Positions 1-6,196 of a DNA stretch of 7,902 nt are shown here, piece by piece. This DNA is from Candidatus Puniceispirillum sp. (GTDB lineage Bacteria > Pseudomonadota > Alphaproteobacteria > Puniceispirillales > Puniceispirillaceae): the NCBI GenBank assembly GCA_018668795.1, contig JABJBD010000157.1:1-7902 (forward strand), in the 5' to 3' direction. Position 1 is the stretch's first letter, and the number at the start of each line of letters is the position of its first letter. The notes under the pieces were generated by a model. That model saw nothing but the letters and a program-made list of their open reading frames with translations. It ran no database searches and was not told where the DNA came from. The position numbers and the translations under genes were made by a program.

Positions 1-1086
1 AAAGGCAGGCAAGGCCAGATAGGCAACAAGCAGACTGCCCAGAATGCCGCCAACACCATGCACGGCAAAGACATCAAGCGAGTCATCGATCTTCATCTTG
101 ACGCGGATAAGGTCAACCGCCAGATAACAAGCACCACCGCCAACAAGGCCAAGGATCAAACCGCCTGGTACGCCGATATAGCCAGAGGCCGGAGTCACCG
201 TTGCAAGACCCGCAACCATACCAGTTACAATACCGACAAGCGATGGGCGGCCAAAGCGTGCCCATTCGATGACCATCCATACCAGCGATGCGGTCGCCGC
301 GGCGATATGCGTGACAAGCAAGGCCATGCCAGCCCCCGATCCAGCGCCTAGCGCCGAACCGCCATTGAAACCAAACCAGCCAACCCACAGCATGCTGGCA
401 CCAATCATGGTCAGAACCGGACTATGCGGCGGGGTTACCGATTCAGGGAAATTACGACGTTTGCCAAGCACCACAGCGCATACCAATGCGGCGGTGCCTG
501 CGGTGGCATGCACAACGATGCCGCCTGCAAAATCCATCACACCCCATGCGGCCATGACGCCACCACCCCATACCCAATGGGTCACAGGGGCATAAACAAC
601 CAAAAGCCAGATTGCCGAAAACAGCAGAACAGCCGAGAACTTCATGCGTTCGACATAGGCACCAATCACCAGTGCCGGTGTAATCACCGCAAATGTCATC
701 TGGAAGGCGGCAAAGACAGATTCAGGGATTGTCCCCGACATGCTGTCCAGCCCGATGCCACCCATAAATAGATTACCGAAATCGCCAAACCACGCCCCGT
801 CACCACTAAAGGCCAGTGAATAGCCCGCGATCACCCAGAGGATCGACATTAGACAGGCGATGGCAAAATGATGCATCAGCACCGAAACAATATTCTTTGA
901 TTGCACAAGACCAGCATAAAACAGCGCCAAACCAGGCAAGGTCATGAACAGGACAAGGGCGGTCGCTGTCAAAATCCACGCTGTGTCACCGCTATTGAGC
1001 GCGTCCGACGCGAAAGCTGGTGCAGACACCATACCGAAACCGGCCAGCGCCAGAGTGGCGCACGCCACCGAAACAAAACTACGCAT
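1..1086 (-). CDS. amt: Ammonium transporter, Amt/MEP/Rh family (3' end outside window)
   Basis: This is an inner-membrane channel for ammonium/ammonia uptake; 362 codons are present and the reading frame is open to the window edge. Residues 1-26 look like a signal peptide ending AFA|SD, as many Amt proteins have. Family marks I can see are a long series of hydrophobic helices, the HWVWGGG segment at 170-176, DFAGGIVVH at 185-193 (conserved Asp185 and first pore His193), the GWFGFNGGS segment at 236-244, and DVFAVHGVGG at 338-347 with the second pore histidine, His343. The match to AmtB twin-His architecture is strong. The start is ATG at 1086, preceded by ACGGAGAA with six bases between GGAG and ATG. 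Amt genes are often paired with the PII gene glnK; none lies upstream here, and the downstream side is outside the window. I found no convincing sigma-54 promoter (GG-N10-GC) upstream. Confidence 0.97.
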   Translation of the reverse strand, partial: MRSFVSVACATLALAGFGMVSAPAFASDALNSGDTAWILTATALVLFMTLPGLALFYAGLVQSKNIVSVLMHHFAIACLMSILWVIAGYSLAFSGDGAWFGDFGNLFMGGIGLDSMSGTIPESVFAAFQMTFAVITPALVIGAYVERMKFSAVLLFSAIWLLVVYAPVTHWVWGGGVMAAWGVMDFAGGIVVHATAGTAALVCAVVLGKRRNFPESVTPPHSPVLTMIGASMLWVGWFGFNGGSALGAGSGAGMALLVTHIAAATASLVWMVIEWARFGRPSLVGIVTGMVAGLATVTPASGYIGVPGGLILGLVGGGACYLAVDLIRVKMKIDDSLDVFAVHGVGGILGSLLVAYLALPAF

Positions 1087-1186
1087 GATATTCTCCGTTT
1101 GACTGGGGACGTTATATCGACCCCGATTTTAATTTGCGCTTAGTGTCGTCGGCGGTGATGAAATAGCAAGATGAATGCTGTTATAT

Positions 1187-1263
1187 TAGGCATAATTGCC
1201 CAAAATGATGAAAATTCATGCAATCAAGCGGTATGTAGCATAATTTTTAGGCAATTATGCCTA
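1187..1263. promoter_or_regulatory. Pair of near-identical operator-like dyads between amt and psuK
   Basis: The 19-base arm at 1187-1205 (TAGGCATAATTGCCCAAAA) and the arm at 1245-1263 are reverse complements at 18 of 19 positions. Each arm is also a small palindrome by itself: GGCA-TAAT-TGCC at 1189-1200 and TAGGCA-ATTA-TGCCTA at 1248-1263. The two centres are 61 bp apart, close to six helical turns. Two identical dyads on one face of the helix are typical of a regulator that binds as a dimer at two sites, possibly with looping. They lie about 100-180 bases from the amt start and 150-220 bases from the psuK start, so either gene could be the target. I do not recognise the regulator family. 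Confidence 0.55.
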
Positions 1264-1311
1264 TGCGCCATGCCGATTATAGGTGCATTTGGGTTATCAG
1301 TTACGGAGGTG

Positions 1312-1340
1312 CTGACTTTGCAATAGGAAAGCGTCATAAT
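1312..1340 (+). promoter_or_regulatory. Possible sigma-70-type promoter of psuK
   Basis: CTGACT at 1312-1317 (four of six to TTGACA) is followed after 17 bases by CATAAT at 1335-1340 (five of six to TATAAT). Transcription would start near 1347, leaving a leader of about 60 bases before the psuK ATG. The -10 hexamer lies largely inside the first copy of the direct repeat described next. This is a match by eye only. Confidence 0.35.
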
Positions 1341-1358
1341 GTGGGGTAAAGCGTCATA
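1328..1358 (+). repeat. Tandem 11-base direct repeat at the psuK promoter
   Basis: AAAGCGTCATA occurs at 1328-1338 and again at 1348-1358, so the copies are exactly 20 bp apart, about two helical turns. The match continues for one of the next two bases. The first copy overlaps the proposed -10 element and the second covers the proposed start of transcription. This arrangement fits a repressor that binds tandem half-sites, but the regulator is unknown. Confidence 0.5.
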
Positions 1359-1409
1359 CTGAGGCGCCTTTATTCTTTTCTGTTTTTTTCGTGATGATAG
1401 ACATTTCCG

Positions 1410-2360
1410 ATGACCCACATTCCCGATAAGCCGCCGGCAATATCAAAATCGATCCTGGTCATTGGTGGTGCCAATATCGATGTCGTGGCAATGTCAGCCC
1501 ATGGTGACCTGGTGCTTGAAGAATCGAATAAGGGCGAGGTCGATTTTGGCTGTGGCGGGGTTGGACGCAATATTGCCGAAAATCTGGGGCGTCTGGGTCT
1601 GGCACCACAATTTATCAGCGTTTTTGGTGACGATATGCTGGGGCAGCGGTTGCGCCAAAGCTGTCTTGATGGTGGCGTGCGGCTGGATCATGCGATCATC
1701 CGTGACGGGGCAAAAAGTGATAGCTATGTCAGCATTCATGATGGCCGAGGCGAAATGCATGTGGCACTGCATCAGATGGGGTTGATTGATAGTCTGACGC
1801 CAGCCATTCTTGATGCGATTGATCCAGTGATCGCGCAAGCTGACGCGCTGGTGCTGGATGCCAATCTGCCTGTTGATATGCTGGCAGGTATTTTTGTGCG
1901 TACCAAGGATAAGGTCGTGTTCTGTGATTGTGTGTCGGCGTTAAAAGCGGCAAAGCTGATACCTTTTCTGGATCAGATCACCTGTTTGAAAGCCAATATG
2001 AATGAAGCGCGGGTGCTGACCAGCCTTGGTCAAGATGCCAAGACAGATGTTCTGCTGCGCGCCTTGCGCCCGACTGGGGTTGCGCAGATCATCATGTCTG
2101 ACGGGGCGAACGGATTTGTCGCGGTCACACAAAGCGATATGGTGACCAAAATACCAGATAGCACGCAGGCCGTAAATGTATCGGGTGCTGGCGATGCCCT
2201 GTTGGCCGGATTTGTCTATGGCTGGGCACATGAAATGGCATGGGCGGCGCGGGTGGATTTTGCACATGCAGTGGCGCAATTCACTTTATCATCCCGTAAG
2301 GCGGTGCATCCTGATATAACGGCGGCATATATTCACGCGCATTATGCGCCTGTTTCATAG
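1410..2360 (+). CDS. psuK: Pseudouridine kinase, PfkB/ribokinase family
   Basis: This cytoplasmic enzyme phosphorylates pseudouridine with ATP to pseudouridine 5'-phosphate, the substrate of the next gene. The protein has 316 residues, the usual length for PfkB kinases. Visible marks are the N-terminal strand ILVIGGANID at 15-24, the substrate-lid and first PfkB signature around GGVGRNIAENLG (49-60), the N-x-x-E motif NMNE at 196-199 for metal and phosphate binding, and the second signature VSGAGDALLAGF at 257-268, with Asp262 as the expected catalytic base. PfkB kinases differ widely in substrate; the assignment rests mainly on psuG lying nine bases downstream. The start has no clear Shine-Dalgarno sequence, only a pyrimidine-rich leader, and no in-frame alternative nearby looks better. 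Adenosine kinase or ribokinase activity is the main alternative. Confidence 0.88.
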   Translation: MTHIPDKPPAISKSILVIGGANIDVVAMSAHGDLVLEESNKGEVDFGCGGVGRNIAENLGRLGLAPQFISVFGDDMLGQRLRQSCLDGGVRLDHAIIRDGAKSDSYVSIHDGRGEMHVALHQMGLIDSLTPAILDAIDPVIAQADALVLDANLPVDMLAGIFVRTKDKVVFCDCVSALKAAKLIPFLDQITCLKANMNEARVLTSLGQDAKTDVLLRALRPTGVAQIIMSDGANGFVAVTQSDMVTKIPDSTQAVNVSGAGDALLAGFVYGWAHEMAWAARVDFAHAVAQFTLSSRKAVHPDITAAYIHAHYAPVS

Positions 2361-2369
2361 GATCCGAGG

Positions 2370-3275
2370 ATGATTGACTATACTGACGAAGTTGCCGATG
2401 CGCGCGCCACTAACAAACCGATTGTGGCGCTGGAATCGACCATCATTTCACATGGCTTGCCATGGCCGGATAATCTGGAAACCGCCAAGCGGCTGGAAGC
2501 GGTGGTGCGCGCGGCAGGTGCGGTGCCAGCAACGATTGCGGTGCTTGATGGGCGTGTCAAAATCGGATTGAATGAAAGTGATTTAGAACGGCTGGCCACA
2601 CCAGACAGCGACATCCAGAAGCTGAGCCGCCGTGATTTGCCACATATTCTGGCGCAAAAGGGGCATGGTGCCACCACCGTTGCCGCCACCATGATTATGG
2701 CGCAAAAGGCCGGTATCAAGGTGTTTGCGACAGGGGGCATTGGCGGTGTGCATCGCGGTTCACAGCAGACGTTTGATATTTCCGCCGATTTGCAGGAGCT
2801 GGCGAAAAGCGATGTTGCGGTTGTCTGCGCGGGGCCAAAGGCGATCCTTGATCTGTCCCTGACGCTGGAATATCTGGAAACATTGGGGGTGCCCGTGATT
2901 GGCTATCAGACCGATGAATTGCCAGCCTTCTGGTCGCGCAGTTCGGGGCTGAAATTGACAAGCCGCGCCGAGACGCCAGAAGAGATTGCCGCCATGTTAT
3001 CGGCAAAATGGTCATTTGGGCTGGCCGGGGGCGCGGTGATTATGAATCCCGTTCCCGAAGATGATGCGATTGCCGAAACCGACATCAGCGCGGCGATTGA
3101 TGCGGCACTGGCAGCGGCCGACAAACAGGCAATCAGTGGTAAGGAATTAACGCCGTTTCTGCTTCAGCATATGGTTGCTTTGACGGGAGGTGACTCGCTA
3201 AAAACGAACATCGCGTTGGTGCTGAATAATGCCCGTTTGGCCGCGAATATTGCCGTTGCGATGGCGGCATCCTGA
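2370..3275 (+). CDS. psuG: Pseudouridine-5'-phosphate glycosidase
   Basis: This enzyme reversibly cleaves the C-C glycosidic bond of pseudouridine 5'-phosphate to uracil and ribose 5-phosphate. The 301 residues cover the whole family length. From memory of the E. coli enzyme, the active-site residues are Glu31, Lys93, His137, Asp149, Lys166 and Asn289. With a constant offset of nine, the same residues appear here as Glu22 (LESTIISHG), Lys84 (KLSRRDLP), His128 (GGVHRG), Asp140 (ISAD), Lys157 (CAGPKAILDL, expected to form the Schiff base with ribose) and Asn280 (LTGGDSLKTN). The set is complete, so the enzyme should be active. It follows psuK after nine bases and is surely in the same operon. 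The only Shine-Dalgarno-like element, CGAGG at 2365-2369, directly abuts the ATG, so initiation may depend on coupling to psuK translation. Confidence 0.96.
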   Translation: MIDYTDEVADARATNKPIVALESTIISHGLPWPDNLETAKRLEAVVRAAGAVPATIAVLDGRVKIGLNESDLERLATPDSDIQKLSRRDLPHILAQKGHGATTVAATMIMAQKAGIKVFATGGIGGVHRGSQQTFDISADLQELAKSDVAVVCAGPKAILDLSLTLEYLETLGVPVIGYQTDELPAFWSRSSGLKLTSRAETPEEIAAMLSAKWSFGLAGGAVIMNPVPEDDAIAETDISAAIDAALAAADKQAISGKELTPFLLQHMVALTGGDSLKTNIALVLNNARLAANIAVAMAAS

Positions 3276-3313
3276 ACCAGCCTTATTCTCACTTTACCTG
3301 CATGTTTGTAAAA

Positions 3314-3327
3314 TTGATTTAGATCAA
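3314..3327. promoter_or_regulatory. Perfect FNR/FixK/Anr-type box
   Basis: TTGATTTAGATCAA is a perfect match to TTGAT-N4-ATCAA, the consensus bound by FNR, Anr and FixK-type oxygen-responsive regulators. It lies in the 122-base gap between psuG and the small membrane-protein gene, with its centre 77 bases upstream of that ATG. That distance allows an activating position with a leader of about 35 bases. I could not identify a clear -10 hexamer at the ideal spacing; CATGAT at 3345-3350 is a weak candidate. Chance occurrence of a 10-base consensus in one short promoter region is unlikely but possible. Confidence 0.65.
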
Positions 3328-3397
3328 TGTGGCTGGTTGCGAGGCATGATAGGCATTGTATCGACTTTTCAACAATAATTGTTTGGGAGATTGATTG

Positions 3398-3814
3398 ATG
3401 CAAGAACATCATAGAACCATGGTAAGTCGCGCCGCATATGGCAAGCTTACCGGCTTTATATTGGGCCTTCTGGGTTTGGTTATCATCATCTATACGCTAC
3501 CAAATCTGGGTTGGGCTATCCGGTTTGGAACCCTGTTTTACAGCATAAATCTGGGGCTTCTAGTCGGCATTTTAAGTGTTGATATAAAGCATCCGGTGTT
3601 TCCAATTGAATTCAAATGGTGGCTGATGGGGCCAATGATGGGCGCGTGGTTTAATTTTACGCTGATGCTGTTTATTGGTGATGCCTATGAAAAAATACTA
3701 AACCGGTCAGAAACATTTCTATCATATTTTTCATCGCCATTATGGATGGTTCTGGATGGCGCGATTTGCGGGCTTATTATCAGCTTAGTCGTTCATAGAA
3801 TGGTCAAAGAGTGA
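3398..3814 (+). CDS. Small four-helix inner-membrane protein, unknown function
   Basis: I do not recognise this 138-residue protein. It has four clear hydrophobic segments at about 17-34, 39-60, 73-95 and 113-133, with a short basic N-terminus (MQEHHRTMVSRAAYGK) and a basic C-terminal tail (HRMVKE). With an even number of helices, both ends probably face the cytoplasm. It has one internal Cys (124) and no obvious metal or haem motif, although His4, His5, His65 and His133 are present. ATG at 3398 is chosen because GGGAGA at 3385-3390 sits seven bases upstream; the TTG at 3395 is a less likely start. The FNR-type box upstream suggests expression under low oxygen. Its neighbour downstream converges on it, so it is likely a single-gene unit. 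Confidence 0.8.
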   Translation: MQEHHRTMVSRAAYGKLTGFILGLLGLVIIIYTLPNLGWAIRFGTLFYSINLGLLVGILSVDIKHPVFPIEFKWWLMGPMMGAWFNFTLMLFIGDAYEKILNRSETFLSYFSSPLWMVLDGAICGLIISLVVHRMVKE

Positions 3815-3815
3815 T

Positions 3816-3834
3816 CCAGCTTAAATAAGGCTGG
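3816..3834. terminator. Small hairpin between convergent genes
   Basis: CCAGC at 3816-3820 can pair with GCTGG at 3830-3834 around an A/T-rich loop, within the 27 bases separating two convergent genes. The position suits a bidirectional terminator. The stem is only five base pairs (a little more with a bulge) and neither strand has a proper T-run, so the assignment is weak. Confidence 0.25.
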
Positions 3835-3841
3835 GAAGGTG

Positions 3842-4870
3842 CTAGAGGTCGCGTTTGGGGTTTCCGCGGATATGTTTGAGGCGGGCAAAGACATCAAGCC
3901 CCATTTGATGAAGCATATATAAAATGTCGATCGGCACCCAGTTTTCGGTGATTTTACCATCGACCAGATGATAGAAATCCATCACCCGCATTTCGATATG
4001 CTTGCCAGTGGCAGGTACGCCGAGCCATTCGCCCCTATGTGTGCCAGTTACCGATGGCCAGCCACCTGTTACAACAAAGTTCCCGTCGCCAATGCGGATA
4101 TAATGGCCGGCGCCCTTGCGGTCGGGAAAGCCAGTCAGAAAGGGAATCTGGTGATGCGCGCGGAATCCATCCATGCCACGCGTGGTGCCAATACCAGCTG
4201 GGCCGTACCATAGGAATGTATCGCCCCAATAAGCCCCATGTTGCATGCTGTCGAGAGATTTGCCGTCAAATGTCTGCAGCGCATTATGCATGTCTATAAC
4301 GGTGTCAAAGGCACGCGCGCCAGCGGTGGAATCCTGTATATCAAGGCGGATTCCTGCACTGCTGGATGGCGGTTGCCATGCGCCCTCGGCACCTAATGAC
4401 GGGGCTATAGGCCACACATCTGCCTGACGCATCAGGTCCAGCAAATCAATCAATATGTAGGAATGGGCGATCTTGTCGCCACTGATATGGTGCACCTCGC
4501 AACTGCGGATATGCACAACGCCATTTGTAGCTGGAATACCGCATAAATCCTCAGTAAAGGTGCCCTGATAATGCCCCATCGTCGCGATCAATAACCGACC
4601 GTTCAGGCTATCATCCATGCGGGCATCAGGTTTGCTGTAGCCGCCTGTAAAAATGCTGTCGCGCCGTTCCATATCGGGAAGGGCGGTGCGTAATTGGTGC
4701 CAAAAGTCATGAATGGCATCATGCCCATGTAGCTTGTTAAAGGGGTGGCTTGCCCATAGATGCGCATCTGCGTGATAGGCATCTTGGACATTACCAGTTT
4801 GTGCCAGATTATGCAGATGCCGATGTGCCGTATGTTTGGCGGCGATAATGGTTTGTTCGTCTGTGGTCAT
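3842..4870 (-). CDS. Tandem SnoaL-like (NTF2-fold) protein, paralogue A
   Basis: This 342-residue protein appears to contain two SnoaL-like domains in a row, at about 10-150 and 185-335. Both halves carry the family pattern: an [LF]PD motif (LPDMERRD at 65-71 and FPDRKG at 248-253), a G-T-[FH] strand followed by G-[IV]-P-A-T (103-115 and 276-288), and an acidic or aromatic strand ending in DGK/GDKI and a Leu/Met-rich helix (131-150 and 304-330). SnoaL-like proteins are usually single domains of about 130-150 residues acting as cyclases, hydratases, isomerases or lactone-handling enzymes; the substrate here is unknown. ATG at 4870 is chosen over an in-frame ATG at 5005, because the extension would be poorly family-like and would run through the operator region. 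A weak GGA lies six bases upstream. Its divergent neighbour is a clear paralogue. No signal peptide, so it is probably cytoplasmic. Confidence 0.82.
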   Translation of the reverse strand: MTTDEQTIIAAKHTAHRHLHNLAQTGNVQDAYHADAHLWASHPFNKLHGHDAIHDFWHQLRTALPDMERRDSIFTGGYSKPDARMDDSLNGRLLIATMGHYQGTFTEDLCGIPATNGVVHIRSCEVHHISGDKIAHSYILIDLLDLMRQADVWPIAPSLGAEGAWQPPSSSAGIRLDIQDSTAGARAFDTVIDMHNALQTFDGKSLDSMQHGAYWGDTFLWYGPAGIGTTRGMDGFRAHHQIPFLTGFPDRKGAGHYIRIGDGNFVVTGGWPSVTGTHRGEWLGVPATGKHIEMRVMDFYHLVDGKITENWVPIDILYMLHQMGLDVFARLKHIRGNPKRDL

Positions 4871-4917
4871 GTCATATCCGGTTTGGCTGAGTGCTGATGC
4901 GCAAGGCTGTTTGGCTG

Positions 4918-4977
4918 TGATGATGTCATCATGACCTATTTTGAATAGGTATGCAAAAACTCTTGCCAAAGTTTTTG
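4918..4977. promoter_or_regulatory. Stack of three dyads in the divergent SnoaL-like promoter region
   Basis: The 176 bases between the two divergent genes contain three consecutive dyads. The first is TGATGA-TG-TCATCA at 4918-4931. The second is ACCTAT-N5-ATAGGT at 4934-4950. The third is CAAAAACT-N8-AGTTTTTG at 4954-4977. Inside the third spacer, TTGCCAA at 4963-4969 can be read as a -35-like element on both strands; on the minus strand TTGGCA is followed after 16 bases by TATTCA (4947-4942), a weak -10. The density of symmetry indicates a regulated divergent promoter, probably with more than one protein or a multi-site regulator. Confidence 0.5.
4940..4957 (-). promoter_or_regulatory. Operator-like site, copy 1 of a shared 18-mer
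   Basis: Read on the minus strand this is TTTGCATACCTATTCAAA. It matches the site in front of the ABC binding-protein gene (6197-6214, plus strand) at 17 of 18 positions; the one difference is at the centre. It overlaps the proposed minus-strand -10 element of paralogue A and lies 90 bases ahead of paralogue B, so one bound protein could control both. The central CG of LacI-type operators is CC/GG here, so this copy may be weaker. Confidence 0.55.
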
Positions 4978-5046
4978 ATCGGTGTCTAGGTTTGGATGGT
5001 TTCAATATTTAGCATTATGGCGCGCCGCACTGGCCAAAGGGTTTTT

Positions 5047-6105
5047 ATGACATCAAAGCATTCTATCAATAAAGACCTTATCCACCCTTTGCGCAAAGCC
5101 ATGTATGACTTTACGCTTGAAGGAGTGCGCGCCGAGATCAAAGCGTTGTTTGCGCCCGATGCCGCCATTCATCTAGCGCATCCTTTTGAAACGCTGGCGG
5201 GGCCAGAAGGGTTGATCGAACAGGCGTTGATGCCGCTTTATAACGCGTTCCCTGATCTGGAACGCCGCGATTATCTGGTGATGGCAGGGGCAGCCATGAC
5301 CGACGATGGTAATAGCGACTGGGTGGGATGCTGTGGCTATTACACGGGTACCTTTATGGCGCCTTTTCTGGATATTCCGCCAACCGGACATCAAGCCAGC
5401 ATGCGGTTTCATGAATTTTACCGCTTTGAAGATGGGAAAGTGGTCGAGATGCAGGCGCTATGGGATATTCCCGAAGTGATGATGCAAGCCGGCGTGTGGC
5501 CGATGAGCCCAAGCATGGGGCGTGAATGGCTGGTGCCCGGGCCAGCTACGGCGGATGGTCTGTTTCTGCCCGCATGGCATCAAGATACCGCCGATGCAAG
5601 TGTTCAGCTTGTTCTGGACATGCTCAAAGGTTTGGGCAAATTTGCAGAATCAGGCGCGGCCGCGATGCAGCTGGATAGATACTGGCATCCACATTTTAGT
5701 TGGTATGGCCCGTCAGGTATTGGTACAGGCCGCGGTATTTCGGGTTTTCGGAACTGGCATCAAATACCCTTTCTTGCTGGTATGCCTGACCGTGGTTCGG
5801 GGCCCGGGAAACGATATTTTTTTGGGGATAATGACTATGTCGCGGTAACGGCATGGCCAGGTATGGCGATGACGGTGAGCGGCGACGGCTTTTTGGGCAT
5901 TGTGCCCGCAGATAAGAAAATCACCATGCGCAGTCTTGATTTCTGGCGCTGTGAAAACGGGCTGATCCGCGAAAACTGGGTGCTTGTCGATCTGTTGCAT
6001 GTTTATAACCAGCTTGGTGTTGACGTGCTGGCGCGGATGCGGGCGATGACGTCGGCTAACCCTTATGGCCCCAACCGCCAGTTCTTTGAGGCCAAGCCAT
6101 CCTGA
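5047..6105 (+). CDS. Tandem SnoaL-like (NTF2-fold) protein, paralogue B
   Basis: This 352-residue protein is homologous to the divergent neighbour along its length. The best stretch, residues 219-251 here against 221-253 there, has 23 of 33 identical positions and includes WYGPxGIGTxRGxxGFR and HQIPFLxGxPDR. Again two SnoaL-like halves are visible: FPDLERRD at 68-75, YYTGTF at 98-103 and FEDGKVVEM at 127-135 in the first, and MPDRG at 246-250, DDK-free GIVPADKKI at 284-292 and ENGLIRENW at 303-311 in the second. It differs from paralogue A in the second domain, where the G-T-H strand is replaced by MTVSGDGF. ATG at 5047 is chosen for AAAGGG at 5036-5041, five bases upstream; in-frame ATGs at 4996 and 5017 lack such a site. 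No signal peptide is visible. The enzymatic role and substrate are unknown. Confidence 0.83.
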   Translation: MTSKHSINKDLIHPLRKAMYDFTLEGVRAEIKALFAPDAAIHLAHPFETLAGPEGLIEQALMPLYNAFPDLERRDYLVMAGAAMTDDGNSDWVGCCGYYTGTFMAPFLDIPPTGHQASMRFHEFYRFEDGKVVEMQALWDIPEVMMQAGVWPMSPSMGREWLVPGPATADGLFLPAWHQDTADASVQLVLDMLKGLGKFAESGAAAMQLDRYWHPHFSWYGPSGIGTGRGISGFRNWHQIPFLAGMPDRGSGPGKRYFFGDNDYVAVTAWPGMAMTVSGDGFLGIVPADKKITMRSLDFWRCENGLIRENWVLVDLLHVYNQLGVDVLARMRAMTSANPYGPNRQFFEAKPS

Positions 6106-6182
6106 TGCTGTTGTCTGAATGACAGGGGCGGTGTTTGGTGCCGATTGCATAAATAAACCGAAATGAACCATAAGCGCGACTT

Positions 6183-6188
6183 TATACT
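6183..6188 (+). promoter_or_regulatory. Possible -10 element of the ABC transporter operon
   Basis: TATACT matches the -10 consensus at five of six positions. A start of transcription near 6195 would put the operator-like 18-mer at about +2 to +20, a classic repression position. No good -35 hexamer stands 16-18 bases upstream, which suits a promoter that needs an activator or is simply weak when unaided. The resulting leader would be about 120 bases and contains a 5-bp hairpin CGGCG-TTT-CGCCG at 6264-6276 and a direct repeat GCTTAGG (6232-6238 and 6250-6256). Confidence 0.3.
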
Positions 6189-6196
6189 TTACATTC

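Larger units (their letters stand above)
1087..1409. other. Divergent intergenic region between amt and psuK
   Basis: These 323 bases hold no credible gene. They separate the minus-strand amt start from the plus-strand psuK start and must carry both promoters. Visible contents are a pair of GGCA-N4-TGCC dyads, a smaller dyad ATGAA-AA-TTCAT at 1208-1219 between them, a possible psuK promoter, a tandem direct repeat, and a pyrimidine-rich stretch (about 1366-1390, including seven T at 1383-1389) just ahead of psuK. For amt, TATAAC-like -10 candidates occur on the minus strand (for example at 1116-1111), but no matching -35 element is obvious. Confidence 0.8.

Noticed and set aside
58..771. Plus-strand open frames across the amt region
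   Set aside because: They are shadows of the minus-strand ammonium transporter, whose translation is unbroken from 1086 to the window edge and carries all expected motifs.
1087..1205. Sigma-54 promoter for amt on the minus strand
   Set aside because: Amt genes are often NtrC/sigma-54 controlled, but I found no GG-N10-GC pair in a sequence close to TGGCAC-N5-TTGC; the GGCA dyads have the wrong spacing.
1362..1389. AGGCGCCT palindrome followed by T-rich sequence as a terminator
   Set aside because: The 8-base palindrome has no room for a loop, and it lies ahead of psuK with no gene ending nearby, so nothing needs terminating there.
3275..3338. Inverted repeat AACCAGCC (3275-3282) and GGCTGGTT (3331-3338) as a psuG terminator
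   Set aside because: The loop would be 48 bases and no T-run follows. The FNR-type box between the arms is a better explanation for this region; the arms may be coincidental.
4871..5005. In-frame extension of paralogue A to an ATG at 5005 (387 residues)
   Set aside because: The extra 45 residues are basic and low in family resemblance and would run through the dyads and the shared operator. ATG at 4870 has an acceptable spacing to a GGA and starts next to the first domain.
4996..5046. In-frame ATGs at 4996 and 5017 for paralogue B
   Set aside because: Neither has a Shine-Dalgarno sequence, whereas ATG at 5047 has AAAGGG five bases upstream and begins a sequence that leads straight into the first domain.
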